36,110 nucleotides of DNA, taken from positions 1 through 36,110 of the forward strand of contig NZ_JACJPO010000069.1 in the NCBI RefSeq assembly GCF_014696105.1. The letters run 5' to 3'. This stretch comes from Microcoleus sp. FACHB-1515. GTDB taxonomy: Bacteria > Cyanobacteriota > Cyanobacteriia > Elainellales > Elainellaceae. Positions 16,671 to 27,377 of the stretch are shown here, one piece after another. Made by a program: the position numbers and the translations under genes. A model generated the notes under the pieces. That model worked only from the letters and a program-made list of their open reading frames with translations, was not told where the DNA came from and searched no databases. How positions within the stretch are numbered: position 1 is the stretch's first letter; the number at the start of each line of letters is the position of its first letter.

Positions 16671-17417
16671 CTACGATGCGTTGGCAGCCAGCTCTGGCTC
16701 TGCCATTTCGGGCGGCACACCATCTTGCACCAAGTTTGGCAGTTGACCGCTCTTCTGCACGAGGTTAGTTACCATCGACACCATCGCATTTACCTTGCGG
16801 GTGCGCCACTCGTCTACAATCTGCGACACTTCCACAGGCGACAAATAGCGGTGCATTGCTTCAAGCAAGTAGGCAGCGTGCCCCTTCTCATCGTTCGCGA
16901 TCGCCAGCATTCCTTTTTTCAGATTGGCGCTGGCCGTGTCCGTGTCGGGCAAAGCATTTGCCATGCGTGCAAAGTCTTTGCTGGCATCGACTTCAAGGGT
17001 GTAGGTGCTGGCAAAGAACATCGGCCAGCTAATATTTTCCGGCTTCATGTCTTCGCGGGTGTAGCCCTCAAAATAAGTTTCAAAAAACGGACTGCGCTGC
17101 TGCTCCTGACTAGTTTTCTTGGGCAGCTTGGTGAAATCAATCACCTGCTTATCTAACTGCTTAAGGGCGTGCGCGAAAATTTGGCCGTGTCGCTTTTCGT
17201 CTTGGGCGTGGCGAGCAAGGCGATCGCTCAACCAGACATCGCCTTCTTCGGCAGCTCGCTGGCTCAAAGCTTCAAGCAAGGGCACAGAGCCGGATTCAGC
17301 AAGCTGAAAGCCTGCTAGCATGTTCGGACGAGTTTGAGTATCGCGGATGTTGCGAGCGGTGATGTAGGCGACCGCACCCGAACCCGCGAGGTGAAGAATT
17401 TGCGTGAGGAGATTCAT
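16671..17417 (-). CDS. Ferritin-like diiron-type protein, cyanobacterial family
   Basis: The 248-residue protein, from ATG 17417, has the spacing of a four-helix diiron carboxylate protein. Candidate ligands are Glu41 (LAESGS), the ExxH pair Glu74/His77 in DEKRHG, Glu142 in TLEVDAS, and the second ExxH pair Glu177/His180 in DEKGHAAY. This is a rubrerythrin/ferritin-superfamily arrangement, so an oxidase, oxygenase or peroxide-scavenging role is plausible. It is not aldehyde-deformylating oxygenase, whose motifs differ. The N-terminus (NLLTQILHLAGSGAVAYI) is hydrophobic enough to touch a membrane. The gene is alone, divergent from ftsH. The substrate is unknown. Confidence 0.75.
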   Translation of the reverse strand: MNLLTQILHLAGSGAVAYITARNIRDTQTRPNMLAGFQLAESGSVPLLEALSQRAAEEGDVWLSDRLARHAQDEKRHGQIFAHALKQLDKQVIDFTKLPKKTSQEQQRSPFFETYFEGYTREDMKPENISWPMFFASTYTLEVDASKDFARMANALPDTDTASANLKKGMLAIANDEKGHAAYLLEAMHRYLSPVEVSQIVDEWRTRKVNAMVSMVTNLVQKSGQLPNLVQDGVPPEMAEPELAANAS

Positions 17418-17725
17418 AGCTCGAAGCGTGAAGAGCAATGGTGATCATGCTAGCGGCTTTTTCCGAACTGAGCAGGCGATCGCAAGTAGCTCTGTCAATT
17501 TTGCGATTTGATCGCTGTCTACGACCTCATCAGTTGTCCGGAAATCCCAAATTAAGTTAAATTTAGTTAAGATTCCTCAGCAAAACGACTATTGCGTTCT
17601 CAGCAATCGCACCAATCGGGCGATCGAGGTGGACGTAGACTTCTTGTTAAAAACTCGGCTTTGAAGCATTTCAGTTTGCACGGGGTTTTTGCTGCCATTT
17701 TCTGTATCAAGAGGCGAATTAAACT
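17418..17725. other. Divergent spacer between the ferritin-like gene and ftsH
   Basis: About 308 bases with no gene. An A+T-rich block near 17550-17575 with repeated TTAAGTTAAATTTAGTTAAG could include the ftsH -10 region, with a TTGTCC about 17 bases upstream of TTAAAT, but the match is weak. A GAGG at 17711-17714 is the probable ftsH ribosome site. Confidence 0.35.
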
Positions 17726-19612
<1,887 letters not shown>

Positions 19613-19636
19613 ACAACTGCCTTGAATTGATACAGG

Positions 19637-19659
19637 TGGGGGCGATCGCCCCCATTTTT
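19637..19659 (+). terminator. Intrinsic terminator of ftsH formed by an extended HIP1 palindrome
   Basis: TGGGGGCGATCGCCCCCA (19637-19654) is an 18-base perfect palindrome centred on the HIP1 octamer. In RNA it gives a seven-pair stem with a GAUC loop, followed directly by five T. It lies 25 bases after the ftsH stop. Confidence 0.8.
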
Positions 19660-19824
19660 GTTTTGCGTCTTGGTTAGTCATGTGAAATTTGCGCCGCTGC
19701 TTCGTAGAAACCGTAAGCGCAGATGTGTTACGACTGATGGCACAGCCACGCTGCAATTGACTAAGCTAGAAGAAGCAAGCCTCAGGCCAATCGCCAATCC
19801 ATCCACAGCCAAAGGGAAAGAGTC

Positions 19825-20619
19825 ATGGGATTATTTGACCGTGTTAGCCGGGTCGTCCGGTCGAATCTCAACGCTGCCGTGAGCGCGGCTGAAGATCCAG
19901 AGAAGATCTTGGAGCAAGCGCTGATCGACATGCAAGAAGACCTGATTCAGCTACGTCAGGCCGTTGCCAGCGCGATCGCCAGCCAAAAGCGAATGCAGCA
20001 GCAATACAATCAGGCACAGGCTGAATCGAACAACTGGCAGCAGCGAGCCGCGCTTGCCCTGCAAAAAGGTGACGAGAACTTGGCACGTGAAGCACTCAAC
20101 CGCAAGAAAGTTCAGCTTGACACTGCCAATGCACTCAAAGCGCAGCTCGATCAGCAAACTGGAACTGTTGATACGCTCAAGCGCAATCTGATCGCGCTGG
20201 AAGGCAAGATTTCCGAGGCCAAAACCAAGAAAGACATGCTCAGAGCGCGGGCAAGTGCCGCCAAAGCGAACGAGCAGCTTCAGGGCACAATGGGACGCTT
20301 GGGCACGAGCAGTTCAATGGCCGCTTTTGAGCGGATGGAAGAAAAAGTGCTGCAAATGGAAGCGCGATCGCAAGCTGCCGCTGAACTGGCAGGCGCAGAC
20401 CTCGAAAGCCAATTTGCTCAGCTCGAATCGGGAACCGATGTTGATGCGGAACTCGAAGCGATGAAGGCGCAGCTAGCGGGCGCACCTGCGAACCAAGCGC
20501 AGCTACCCTCTTCGCAGACCAGCACAGGCGACACACAGCCCAACAAAGCAACGACCCAGCCGCAAGATCAGGTCGATGCGGAACTCGAAGCGCTCAAGAA
20601 TCAGCTTGATCAGCTTTAA
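19825..20619 (+). CDS. vipp1: Vipp1/IM30, PspA-family membrane-remodelling protein
   Basis: The 264-residue protein starts MGLFDRVSRVVRSNLNAAV, the membrane-binding helix of the PspA/IM30 (ESCRT-III-like) family. Long coiled-coil helices follow to about residue 215. A Gln/Thr/Pro-rich linker (about 217-245) then leads to an extra C-terminal helix, the feature that separates Vipp1 from PspA. Vipp1 forms rings and rods that shape and protect thylakoid membranes. The ends of the core (VDAELEAMKAQL) and of the extra helix (VDAELEALKNQL) are nearly identical. A GGGAAAGAG stretch precedes ATG 19825. A 9-bp hairpin follows. It lies downstream of ftsH but behind a terminator. Confidence 0.94.
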   Translation: MGLFDRVSRVVRSNLNAAVSAAEDPEKILEQALIDMQEDLIQLRQAVASAIASQKRMQQQYNQAQAESNNWQQRAALALQKGDENLAREALNRKKVQLDTANALKAQLDQQTGTVDTLKRNLIALEGKISEAKTKKDMLRARASAAKANEQLQGTMGRLGTSSSMAAFERMEEKVLQMEARSQAAAELAGADLESQFAQLESGTDVDAELEAMKAQLAGAPANQAQLPSSQTSTGDTQPNKATTQPQDQVDAELEALKNQLDQL

Positions 20620-20653
20620 GTCAGCCGCTTAGCGCCGAACTCTTCTTACGCTT

Positions 20654-20690
20654 AGCCCAGCGGAGGTAACGAATTCGCTGGGCTATTCTC
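20654..20690 (+). terminator. Hairpin after vipp1
   Basis: AGCCCAGCG (20654-20662) pairs exactly with CGCTGGGCT (20676-20684) around a 13-base loop, then ATTCTC follows. The stem is strong but the T-run is poor, so it is a probable rather than certain intrinsic terminator. Confidence 0.65.
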
Positions 20691-20805
20691 ATGTGTGTAT
20701 GAAAATAAACCTGTAGAAGTTCGATCGCGCCATTTGCTAACTGCCTCAAATCAAGGAACTTGGTAATCTAGAGACAGTTTGCTTTCTTTTCTATTTGATG
20801 CGCTT

Positions 20806-23800
20806 ATGACTGGCTCCTTCCTCGATCGCCTCCACAGTGAAACCCGTCCGGTTATCGTGTTCGATGGCGCAATGGGCACATCGCTTCAGCTCCAAAACTT
20901 GACGGCTGAAGATTTTGGAGGAGCCGAATATGAAGGCTGCAACGAATATCTCATCTTTACCAAACCCGAAGCCGTTGCCAAAGTGCATCGCGATTTCCTC
21001 GCTGTCGGCGCGGATGTGATCGAAACGGATACGTTTGGCGCAACCTCGATCGTGTTGGCCGAGTATGACCTGGCCGATCGCGCTTACGACCTCAACAAAG
21101 CAGCGGCAGAACTAGCAAAACAGTGTGCAGCAGAATTCTCAACGCCAGAGAAACCGCGATTTGTGGCGGGATCGATCGGCCCCACCACCAAGCTGCCGAC
21201 TTTGGGACATATCGACTACGACACAATGAAAGCTTCGTTTGCTGAACAGGCACGGGGGCTGTATGACGGCGGCGTGGATTTGTTCATCGTCGAAACCTGC
21301 CAGGATGTTTTGCAAATTAAGGCAGCACTGAACGGAATTGAGGAAGTATTTGCCGAGAAGGGCGATCGCCGTCCGCTGATGGTGTCGGTGACGATGGAAA
21401 TTCAAGGCACGATGCTGGTTGGCTCGGACGTAGCAGCGATGCTGAGCATTCTAGAGCCATACTCGATCGACATCCTCGGCCTCAACTGCGCGACGGGTCC
21501 CGATCGCATGGCCGATCACATCAAATATCTTGCTCAGCATTCGCCCTTCGTCATCTCCTGCATTCCCAATGCTGGAATTCCTGAAAATGTCGGCGGTCAC
21601 GCGCACTACAAGCTGACCCCGACCGAACTGCAAATGGCTCTGCTGCACTTCGTTGAGGATTTGGGCGTGCAGGTGATTGGGGGCTGCTGCGGCACAAAGC
21701 CGGAACATATTGAGCAACTGGCGGCGATCGCCCCTACCCTCACTCCCAAGCCTCGCCCCGTCCGCATTCCCCACTGGGAATTGAACGGCGCTGCTCCAGC
21801 GAACAATCCCCGTCCGGCGTTGGACTACACGCCGTCTGCCGCCTCGATCTATTCTGCTCAGCCTTACGATCAGGACAATTCATTTTTGATTATTGGCGAA
21901 CGCTTGAACGCCAGCGGCTCAAAGAAAGTGCGCGAACTGCTGAATGCCGAAGATTGGGATGGATTGGTGTCGGTGGCGCGATCGCAGGTCAAAGAAGGCG
22001 CACATATTCTTGACGTGAATGTGGATTACGTTGGGCGCGATGGCGAGAAAGACATGCACGAACTCGTTTCGCGGCTGGTCACAAACGTCAACTTGCCTCT
22101 GATGCTCGACTCGACCGAGTGGCAAAAGATGGAGGCAGGGCTAAAAGTGGCGGGCGGCAAATGCCTCCTCAACTCCACCAATTACGAAGACGGAGACGAT
22201 CGCTTTTTCAAAGTCCTTGCACTGGCAAAAGCTTATGGCGCGGGCGTGGTCGTCGGTACGATCGACGAAGACGGCATGGCGCGAACGGCTGACAAAAAAT
22301 TCCAGATTGCCCAACGCGCTTATCGAGATGCGATCGAATTCGGCATTCCGGCTCACGAAATCTTTTACGATCCGCTGGCTTTGCCGCTATCAACTGGAAT
22401 TGAGGAAGATCGATCGAACGGCAAAGCCACGATCGAAGCAATTCGCCGCATTCGCGAAAATCTACCAGGCGTTCACATTATTCTCGGTGTCTCGAACATT
22501 TCGTTTGGCCTCAGTCCTGCCGCTCGAATTGTCTTGAACTCGATGTTTCTGCATGAAGCAGTGGCAGCGGGAATGGACGGAGCGATCGTCAGTGCCGCGA
22601 AAATTGTGCCGATCGCCAAGATCGATCCCCGCCATCAAGAAGTTTGCCGTCAACTGATCTACGATCAGCGGCAGTTTGAAGGCGATGTCTGCGTCTACGA
22701 TCCCTTAACGGAATTAACCAAGCTGTTTGAAGGGGTTTCTACCAAAGAGGCGCGATCGCACGGTTCACTGGCCGATCTTCCGGTTGAGGAACGGCTGAAG
22801 CAGCACATCATTGACGGAGAACGAATTGGCCTAGAGGACGGGCTGTCGATCGCCTTGGAAAAATACAAACCCCTCGACATCATCAACACTTTTTTGCTCG
22901 ACGGCATGAAAGTCGTCGGCGAACTTTTCGGTTCAGGTCAAATGCAGCTTCCATTCGTCTTGCAGTCGGCAGAAACGATGAAGGCAGCAGTTGCCTATCT
23001 TGAACCATTCATGGAAAAAGAAGATGCCAGCCAAGCGAAGGGAACAGTAATTATCGCCACCGTCAAAGGCGACGTTCACGACATCGGCAAAAATCTCGTT
23101 GATATCATCCTGACAAACAACGGCTACCGCGTTATCAATTTGGGAATTAAGCAGCCAGTAGACAGCATCATCGACGCCTATAACGAGCACAAAGCAGACT
23201 GCATCGCGATGAGTGGCCTGCTGGTGAAATCGACCGCGTTTATGAAAGAAAACCTAGAAGTCTTCAATCAACGAGGAATCACCGTTCCCGTAATTTTGGG
23301 GGGTGCTGCACTGACGCCAAAATTTGTCTATGAAGATTGCCAAAATGCCTACAGCGGTCGAGTCATCTATGGCAAAGACGCCTTCTCAGACTTACATTTC
23401 ATGGACAAGCTGATGCCCGCCAAAATGGGTGGAAATTGGAACGATCGCCAAGGTTTCCTCGACGAACAGCACCAAGAACAGAAAGAACCAATTGCTCATC
23501 TCGAAGTCAATCGAATTGCCGCAGCACCCGCTCCAACAGCAGAAGACACAATCCGATCTGAAGCCGTGACGCTGGAAATCGATCGACCTCATCCGCCCTT
23601 TTGGGGAACGAAATTATTACAGCCTAAAGAAGTTTCGATCGAAGAAGTCTTCGCGTATCTCGATCTACAAGCGTTGATCGCTGGGCAGTGGCAGTTCCGC
23701 AAGCCAAAAGAGCAATCTCGCGAAGACTACGGCGCCTTTTTGCAGGAAAAAGTGTATCCAATTTTAGAAAACTGGAAGCAGCGGGTCATCCGCGAAAATT

Positions 23801-24411
23801 TGCTACAGCCTCAGGTGGTTTATGGCTATTTTCCCTGTTTGTCAGAGGGAAATATGCTGCACATTTATGATCCGGCGATCGCAAATGAAAAGCTGGGGAT
23901 TAGTGAGCGATCGATTGCCACATTTACTTTTCCGCGCCAAAAATCGCTACGTCGTCTTTGCATTGCCGACTTCTTCTTGCCCAAAGCCGACGCCCCTAGA
24001 TTTGATGTGTTTCCCATGCAGGCAGTTACGGTGGGTGAGGTTGCAACTCAGTTTGCGAAGAAGCTGTTTGAGGCGAATCAGTACACCGACTATCTGTATT
24101 TTCACGGGCTAGCCGTGCAGGTTGCGGAAGCCCTGGCGGAATGGACACACGCTCGCATTCGTTGCGAACTTGGCTTTGGGGATCAAGAACCTGAAAGTAT
24201 TCGTGACATTCTTGCTCAGCGCTATCAAGGATCGCGCTACAGCTTCGGCTATCCAGCCTGCCCGAATATTCAAGACCAATTCAAGCAGCTTGAGCTACTA
24301 GGTGCAGAGCGAATTGGCCTGCATATGGATGAAAGCGAGCAGCTTTACCCAGAGCAATCGACAACCGCGATCGTTGTTTACCATCCGGCAGCTAAGTACT
24401 TTAGCGCTTAA
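20806..24411 (+). CDS. metH: Cobalamin-dependent methionine synthase
   Basis: The 1201-residue protein has all four MetH modules in order. The homocysteine-binding barrel carries zinc ligands Cys228 (GLNCATG) and Cys294/Cys295 (GGCCGT). The methyltetrahydrofolate barrel contains [11 protein letters not shown]. The cobalamin cap and Rossmann domain carries DVHDIGKN at about residue 756, where His758 ligates cobalt. The C-terminal AdoMet reactivation domain ends with the RxxxGYxxCP motif ([10 protein letters not shown]). It transfers a methyl group from 5-methyl-THF to homocysteine. ATG 20806 is preferred to a TTG at 20779. No cobalamin riboswitch could be seen in the 115-base leader after the vipp1 hairpin. 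Confidence 0.97.
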   Translation: MTGSFLDRLHSETRPVIVFDGAMGTSLQLQNLTAEDFGGAEYEGCNEYLIFTKPEAVAKVHRDFLAVGADVIETDTFGATSIVLAEYDLADRAYDLNKAAAELAKQCAAEFSTPEKPRFVAGSIGPTTKLPTLGHIDYDTMKASFAEQARGLYDGGVDLFIVETCQDVLQIKAALNGIEEVFAEKGDRRPLMVSVTMEIQGTMLVGSDVAAMLSILEPYSIDILGLNCATGPDRMADHIKYLAQHSPFVISCIPNAGIPENVGGHAHYKLTPTELQMALLHFVEDLGVQVIGGCCGTKPEHIEQLAAIAPTLTPKPRPVRIPHWELNGAAPANNPRPALDYTPSAASIYSAQPYDQDNSFLIIGERLNASGSKKVRELLNAEDWDGLVSVARSQVKEGAHILDVNVDYVGRDGEKDMHELVSRLVTNVNLPLMLDSTEWQKMEAGLKVAGGKCLLNSTNYEDGDDRFFKVLALAKAYGAGVVVGTIDEDGMARTADKKFQIAQRAYRDAIEFGIPAHEIFYDPLALPLSTGIEEDRSNGKATIEAIRRIRENLPGVHIILGVSNISFGLSPAARIVLNSMFLHEAVAAGMDGAIVSAAKIVPIAKIDPRHQEVCRQLIYDQRQFEGDVCVYDPLTELTKLFEGVSTKEARSHGSLADLPVEERLKQHIIDGERIGLEDGLSIALEKYKPLDIINTFLLDGMKVVGELFGSGQMQLPFVLQSAETMKAAVAYLEPFMEKEDASQAKGTVIIATVKGDVHDIGKNLVDIILTNNGYRVINLGIKQPVDSIIDAYNEHKADCIAMSGLLVKSTAFMKENLEVFNQRGITVPVILGGAALTPKFVYEDCQNAYSGRVIYGKDAFSDLHFMDKLMPAKMGGNWNDRQGFLDEQHQEQKEPIAHLEVNRIAAAPAPTAEDTIRSEAVTLEIDRPHPPFWGTKLLQPKEVSIEEVFAYLDLQALIAGQWQFRKPKEQSREDYGAFLQEKVYPILENWKQRVIRENLLQPQVVYGYFPCLSEGNMLHIYDPAIANEKLGISERSIATFTFPRQKSLRRLCIADFFLPKADAPRFDVFPMQAVTVGEVATQFAKKLFEANQYTDYLYFHGLAVQVAEALAEWTHARIRCELGFGDQEPESIRDILAQRYQGSRYSFGYPACPNIQDQFKQLELLGAERIGLHMDESEQLYPEQSTTAIVVYHPAAKYFSA

Positions 24412-24433
24412 CGCTCGAAGTTCGATCGCTAAA
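24400..24433 (+). terminator. Possible metH 3' hairpin
   Basis: TTTAGCG (24400-24406) pairs exactly with CGCTAAA (24427-24433), with a small inner CGAA/TTCG hairpin. It overlaps the metH stop codon and is followed by TTGTATT, not a good T-run. It may act as a terminator or 3' stabilising structure. Confidence 0.35.
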
Positions 24434-24598
24434 TTGTATTAGATGTCGCTTGTGGAAATTGCGGTTAAGCCGATACAGTCATAATTAGAATAAGAGCAAA
24501 GACTGGTATTGAAGTTGACTTGTCAGGAGCATCCACCAAAGCAAGCGCGGCGGCTTACGAAAGGGCATTTCTTGCAAGCGTTGCGATCGCTATGAGCG

Positions 24599-24635
24599 CC
24601 AAAATCTAGATCGTGAGTTTCAAGCTAGATTTTGG
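24599..24635. repeat. Perfect 11-bp inverted repeat upstream of the adenylate cyclase
   Basis: CCAAAATCTAG (24599-24609) and CTAGATTTTGG (24625-24635) are exact reverse complements around a 15-base loop. It lies 45 bases before the cyclase ATG, so it is either in the 5' leader or in the promoter. There is no T-run after it. Confidence 0.6.
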
Positions 24636-24680
24636 GTACTGTTTGGGTTGAATCCACCTCTACGAACTGCGGATGCAACA

Positions 24681-27320
24681 ATGACCGCTTCACCTTTTTC
24701 GTTGTCGGGTACGGGTGCTGCTAGTGATAGGGTGATCGATATCGCCAGCCGCCCTGCTGATTTTGTTTCCACTGATGGCGATTTTATGCATGAGCCGACC
24801 AGCGCGATCGAGCGACGAAAAAGCAGTCTGGCAGAGCAGCGCGGCTCATTTTCGGCCTTTCTTGCACCGCTGACGCAAGATTCATTTCGGCAGGTGGTCA
24901 GCGATGTTGAGGACAAGCTGCGCGTTGTCAATCAAACTTTATCGCTGCTCGATAATGTCCTTGACTCGCGCGGATTTGAAGCGATTTTGAGCGAGATGCT
25001 GCAATCGATCACGCTCAAAACCGGAGAACTGCTGAATGCCGATCGCACGACAATCTTTTTGCTCGACGAAGACAAAGATGAACTGTGGTCGATCGTGGCC
25101 GAAGACGATCGAGACAATACGTTAGAGTTGCGCTTTCCCAAAACCGTTGGGATCGCAGGCGAAGTCGCGACGCAAAAATCTGTCATCAACATTCCCTACG
25201 ATTTCTACAGCGATCCTCGATCGAAAGCGGCACAGGAGTTCGATCGCAAGAATCACTACCGCACCTACACGATGCTTGCTCTGCCGCTGCTCAGCGAATC
25301 GGGCGATCTAGTTGCAGTCGTGCAGCTGATCAACAAGCTAAAAACCGTTTACGATCCCAATGCTTCCCTGGAAGACAAAATTGATCTCGATGGCTTCAGT
25401 TCGCACGATGAGCAGGTGTTTGAGGAGTTTGCGCCGTCAATTCGCTTAATTCTAGAGTCATCGCGATCGTTTTATAAAGCAACTCAGCAGCAACGCGCTG
25501 CTTCTGCCTTGATGAAGGCAACCAAAGCGCTTAGCCACAGCAGCCTTGATTTGGAGGAAACCTTGGCGCGAGTGATGGAAGAAGCCAAGGAACTGATGAA
25601 CGCCGATCGATCGACGCTGTGGCTGATCGATCGCGATCGGGAAGAACTGTGGACGAAACTTCCGATCGACGGCGTGCTGAAGGAAGTGCGAATTTCGATG
25701 GGCGCAGGCTTTGCCGGACAGGTTGCGATGACAGGTGAGCCTGTGTTGATCCCGTTTGATTTGTATGAGCATCCCAACGCCGACACCGCCAAGGAAACTG
25801 ACCAGAAGACGCACTACCGCACGTGCAGCATGTTGTGTATGCCCGTCTTCAACGCCAATGACGAGTTGATCGCGGTCACACAACTGATCAACAAGAAAAA
25901 GCAGGGCGATTTTCCGCCCTACAATCCGGCGAACTGGCCGCAAGCTCCGGAATGCTGGCGAGCGAGCTTCAACCGCAACGACCAAGAATTCATGAAGGCG
26001 TTCAACATTCAAGCAGGCGTCGCGCTGCAAAACGCCAAGCTGTTCGCCACTGTGAAGCAGCAAGAGCAAATGCAGCACGATATTTTGCGATCGCTCTCGA
26101 ACGCTGTCCTTTCAACTGACAAAAGTGGCAAAATCCTCGCTGCGAACGAAAGCGCCAAAAATCTGCTTGGCTTTGGCGAGAGCGATCGGCTTGAAGGTCG
26201 TCCGATTACCGAAGTGGTGCAGATCAAAGAAGGTAACTTTGGCGAGCGATTTCGCAGTGCGCTGACTGGAACTGATGAAAAGAGTCGTCAGCAGTATTAT
26301 CCTGACCAAACGCTGCTGCCTGCGATCGGTGAAGAACTGCACAGCGTTCATCTGTCAATTAATTCGATCGCGGATGCGAATGACGATCGCAACGTCTACG
26401 GCGCACTGGTCGTGATGGACGATATCAGCCAGGAAAAGCGCTTCAAAAATACGCTCTACCGCTACATGGCGCAGGAATTGGCCGAGCGGCTGTACAGCAG
26501 TGGTGAAGTTAAACTTGGCGGCGAACGGCGCGAAGCTTCCGTTTTGTTTTCGGATATTCGCGGCTACACAACGCTGACCGAAACGATGCAGGCTGAAGAA
26601 GTTGTGCAGTTGCTCAACGAATATTTCGAGACGATGGTGGATGCGGTCGCCGCTCACAAAGGCATTTTGGATAAGTACATCGGCGATGCGATCATGGCCG
26701 TGTTTGGCTCGTCACTGCTGCCCCTGCAAGACCACGCTTGGATGGCCGTTCAAACGGCGATCGATATGCGATCGCGGCTGGCTCACTTCAACGCTTCGAG
26801 GCCGGAAAATAAAAAAATCCGCATTGGCATCGGCATCAACTCGGACAGCGTGATCAGCGGCAATATCGGCTCATCGCGGCGAATGGAATTTACGGCGATC
26901 GGCGATGGCGTCAATGTGGGTTCACGGCTTGAAGGCGCAAGCAAGCAGTATGGCTGCGATATTGTGATCAGCGAAAGCACATACAAGCCTTGCGCCGATC
27001 GCATTCGAGTCCGCGAACTTGATCTAATCCGCGTCAAAGGAAAAAATCGTCCCGTCAATGTCTACGAACTTGTTGGACTGAGCAGTGAATCGATTTCAGC
27101 CGAGAAGCAGCGGGCGATCGACCTCTATCAGGAAGGCCGCAGATATTATCTCGATCGCAAATTCACCAAGGCAATGACTTCGTTTGGCACGATTCTTGAA
27201 GAAATCGATCCGCATGACAAAGCTGCCTTGATGCATCTCAACCGCTGCCAGCACTGGCTCAGCCATCCGCCCAGCGAATCAGATTGGGCAGACGGCGTGT
27301 GGACGCTGACCGAGAAATAA
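24681..27320 (+). CDS. CyaB1-type adenylate cyclase (GAF-GAF-PAS-class III cyclase)
   Basis: This is an 879-residue soluble protein from ATG 24681. It contains GAF-A (about residues 95-260), GAF-B (about 285-455), a PAS domain (about 465-590), the class III catalytic domain (about 615-800) and a short TPR-like tail, as in Anabaena CyaB1. The metal aspartates are Asp625 (FSDIRG) and Asp669 (IGDAIMAVFG). The base-selecting residues Lys665 and Thr738 correspond to the Lys/Thr pair of CyaB1, so ATP is the likely substrate. GAF-A has a full NKFDE motif (Asn218, Lys219, Phe239, Asp243, Glu244). GAF-B has Gln435 in place of the last Glu. Cyclic nucleotide feedback is inferred from the family. Confidence 0.93.
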   Translation: MTASPFSLSGTGAASDRVIDIASRPADFVSTDGDFMHEPTSAIERRKSSLAEQRGSFSAFLAPLTQDSFRQVVSDVEDKLRVVNQTLSLLDNVLDSRGFEAILSEMLQSITLKTGELLNADRTTIFLLDEDKDELWSIVAEDDRDNTLELRFPKTVGIAGEVATQKSVINIPYDFYSDPRSKAAQEFDRKNHYRTYTMLALPLLSESGDLVAVVQLINKLKTVYDPNASLEDKIDLDGFSSHDEQVFEEFAPSIRLILESSRSFYKATQQQRAASALMKATKALSHSSLDLEETLARVMEEAKELMNADRSTLWLIDRDREELWTKLPIDGVLKEVRISMGAGFAGQVAMTGEPVLIPFDLYEHPNADTAKETDQKTHYRTCSMLCMPVFNANDELIAVTQLINKKKQGDFPPYNPANWPQAPECWRASFNRNDQEFMKAFNIQAGVALQNAKLFATVKQQEQMQHDILRSLSNAVLSTDKSGKILAANESAKNLLGFGESDRLEGRPITEVVQIKEGNFGERFRSALTGTDEKSRQQYYPDQTLLPAIGEELHSVHLSINSIADANDDRNVYGALVVMDDISQEKRFKNTLYRYMAQELAERLYSSGEVKLGGERREASVLFSDIRGYTTLTETMQAEEVVQLLNEYFETMVDAVAAHKGILDKYIGDAIMAVFGSSLLPLQDHAWMAVQTAIDMRSRLAHFNASRPENKKIRIGIGINSDSVISGNIGSSRRMEFTAIGDGVNVGSRLEGASKQYGCDIVISESTYKPCADRIRVRELDLIRVKGKNRPVNVYELVGLSSESISAEKQRAIDLYQEGRRYYLDRKFTKAMTSFGTILEEIDPHDKAALMHLNRCQHWLSHPPSESDWADGVWTLTEK

Positions 27321-27323
27321 TTT

Positions 27324-27364
27324 GGAGTTCGCAGTGATGGGCGCTGCCTGAAACAACAAACTCC
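27324..27364 (-). terminator. Possible hairpin between the convergent cyclase and amylase genes
   Basis: On the minus strand GGAGTTTG (27364-27357) can pair with CGAACTCC (27331-27324), with one wobble pair. An inner GCAG/CTGC adds four pairs. No T-run follows. It fits the 57-base space between two stop codons and may end both transcripts. Confidence 0.35.
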
Positions 27365-27377
27365 GAATGACGAATGT

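Noticed and set aside
16671..17417. Aldehyde-deformylating oxygenase
   Set aside because: It has diiron-type ExxH motifs, but the sequence around them and the N-terminus do not match ADO; kept only as ferritin-like.
20691..20805. Cobalamin or SAM riboswitch before metH
   Set aside because: The leader is too short for a cobalamin riboswitch and has no B12-box or paired stems of a SAM class.
24640..24660. tRNA-like T-loop GGTTGAATCC
   Set aside because: No acceptor stem, D-arm or anticodon arm can be built around it.
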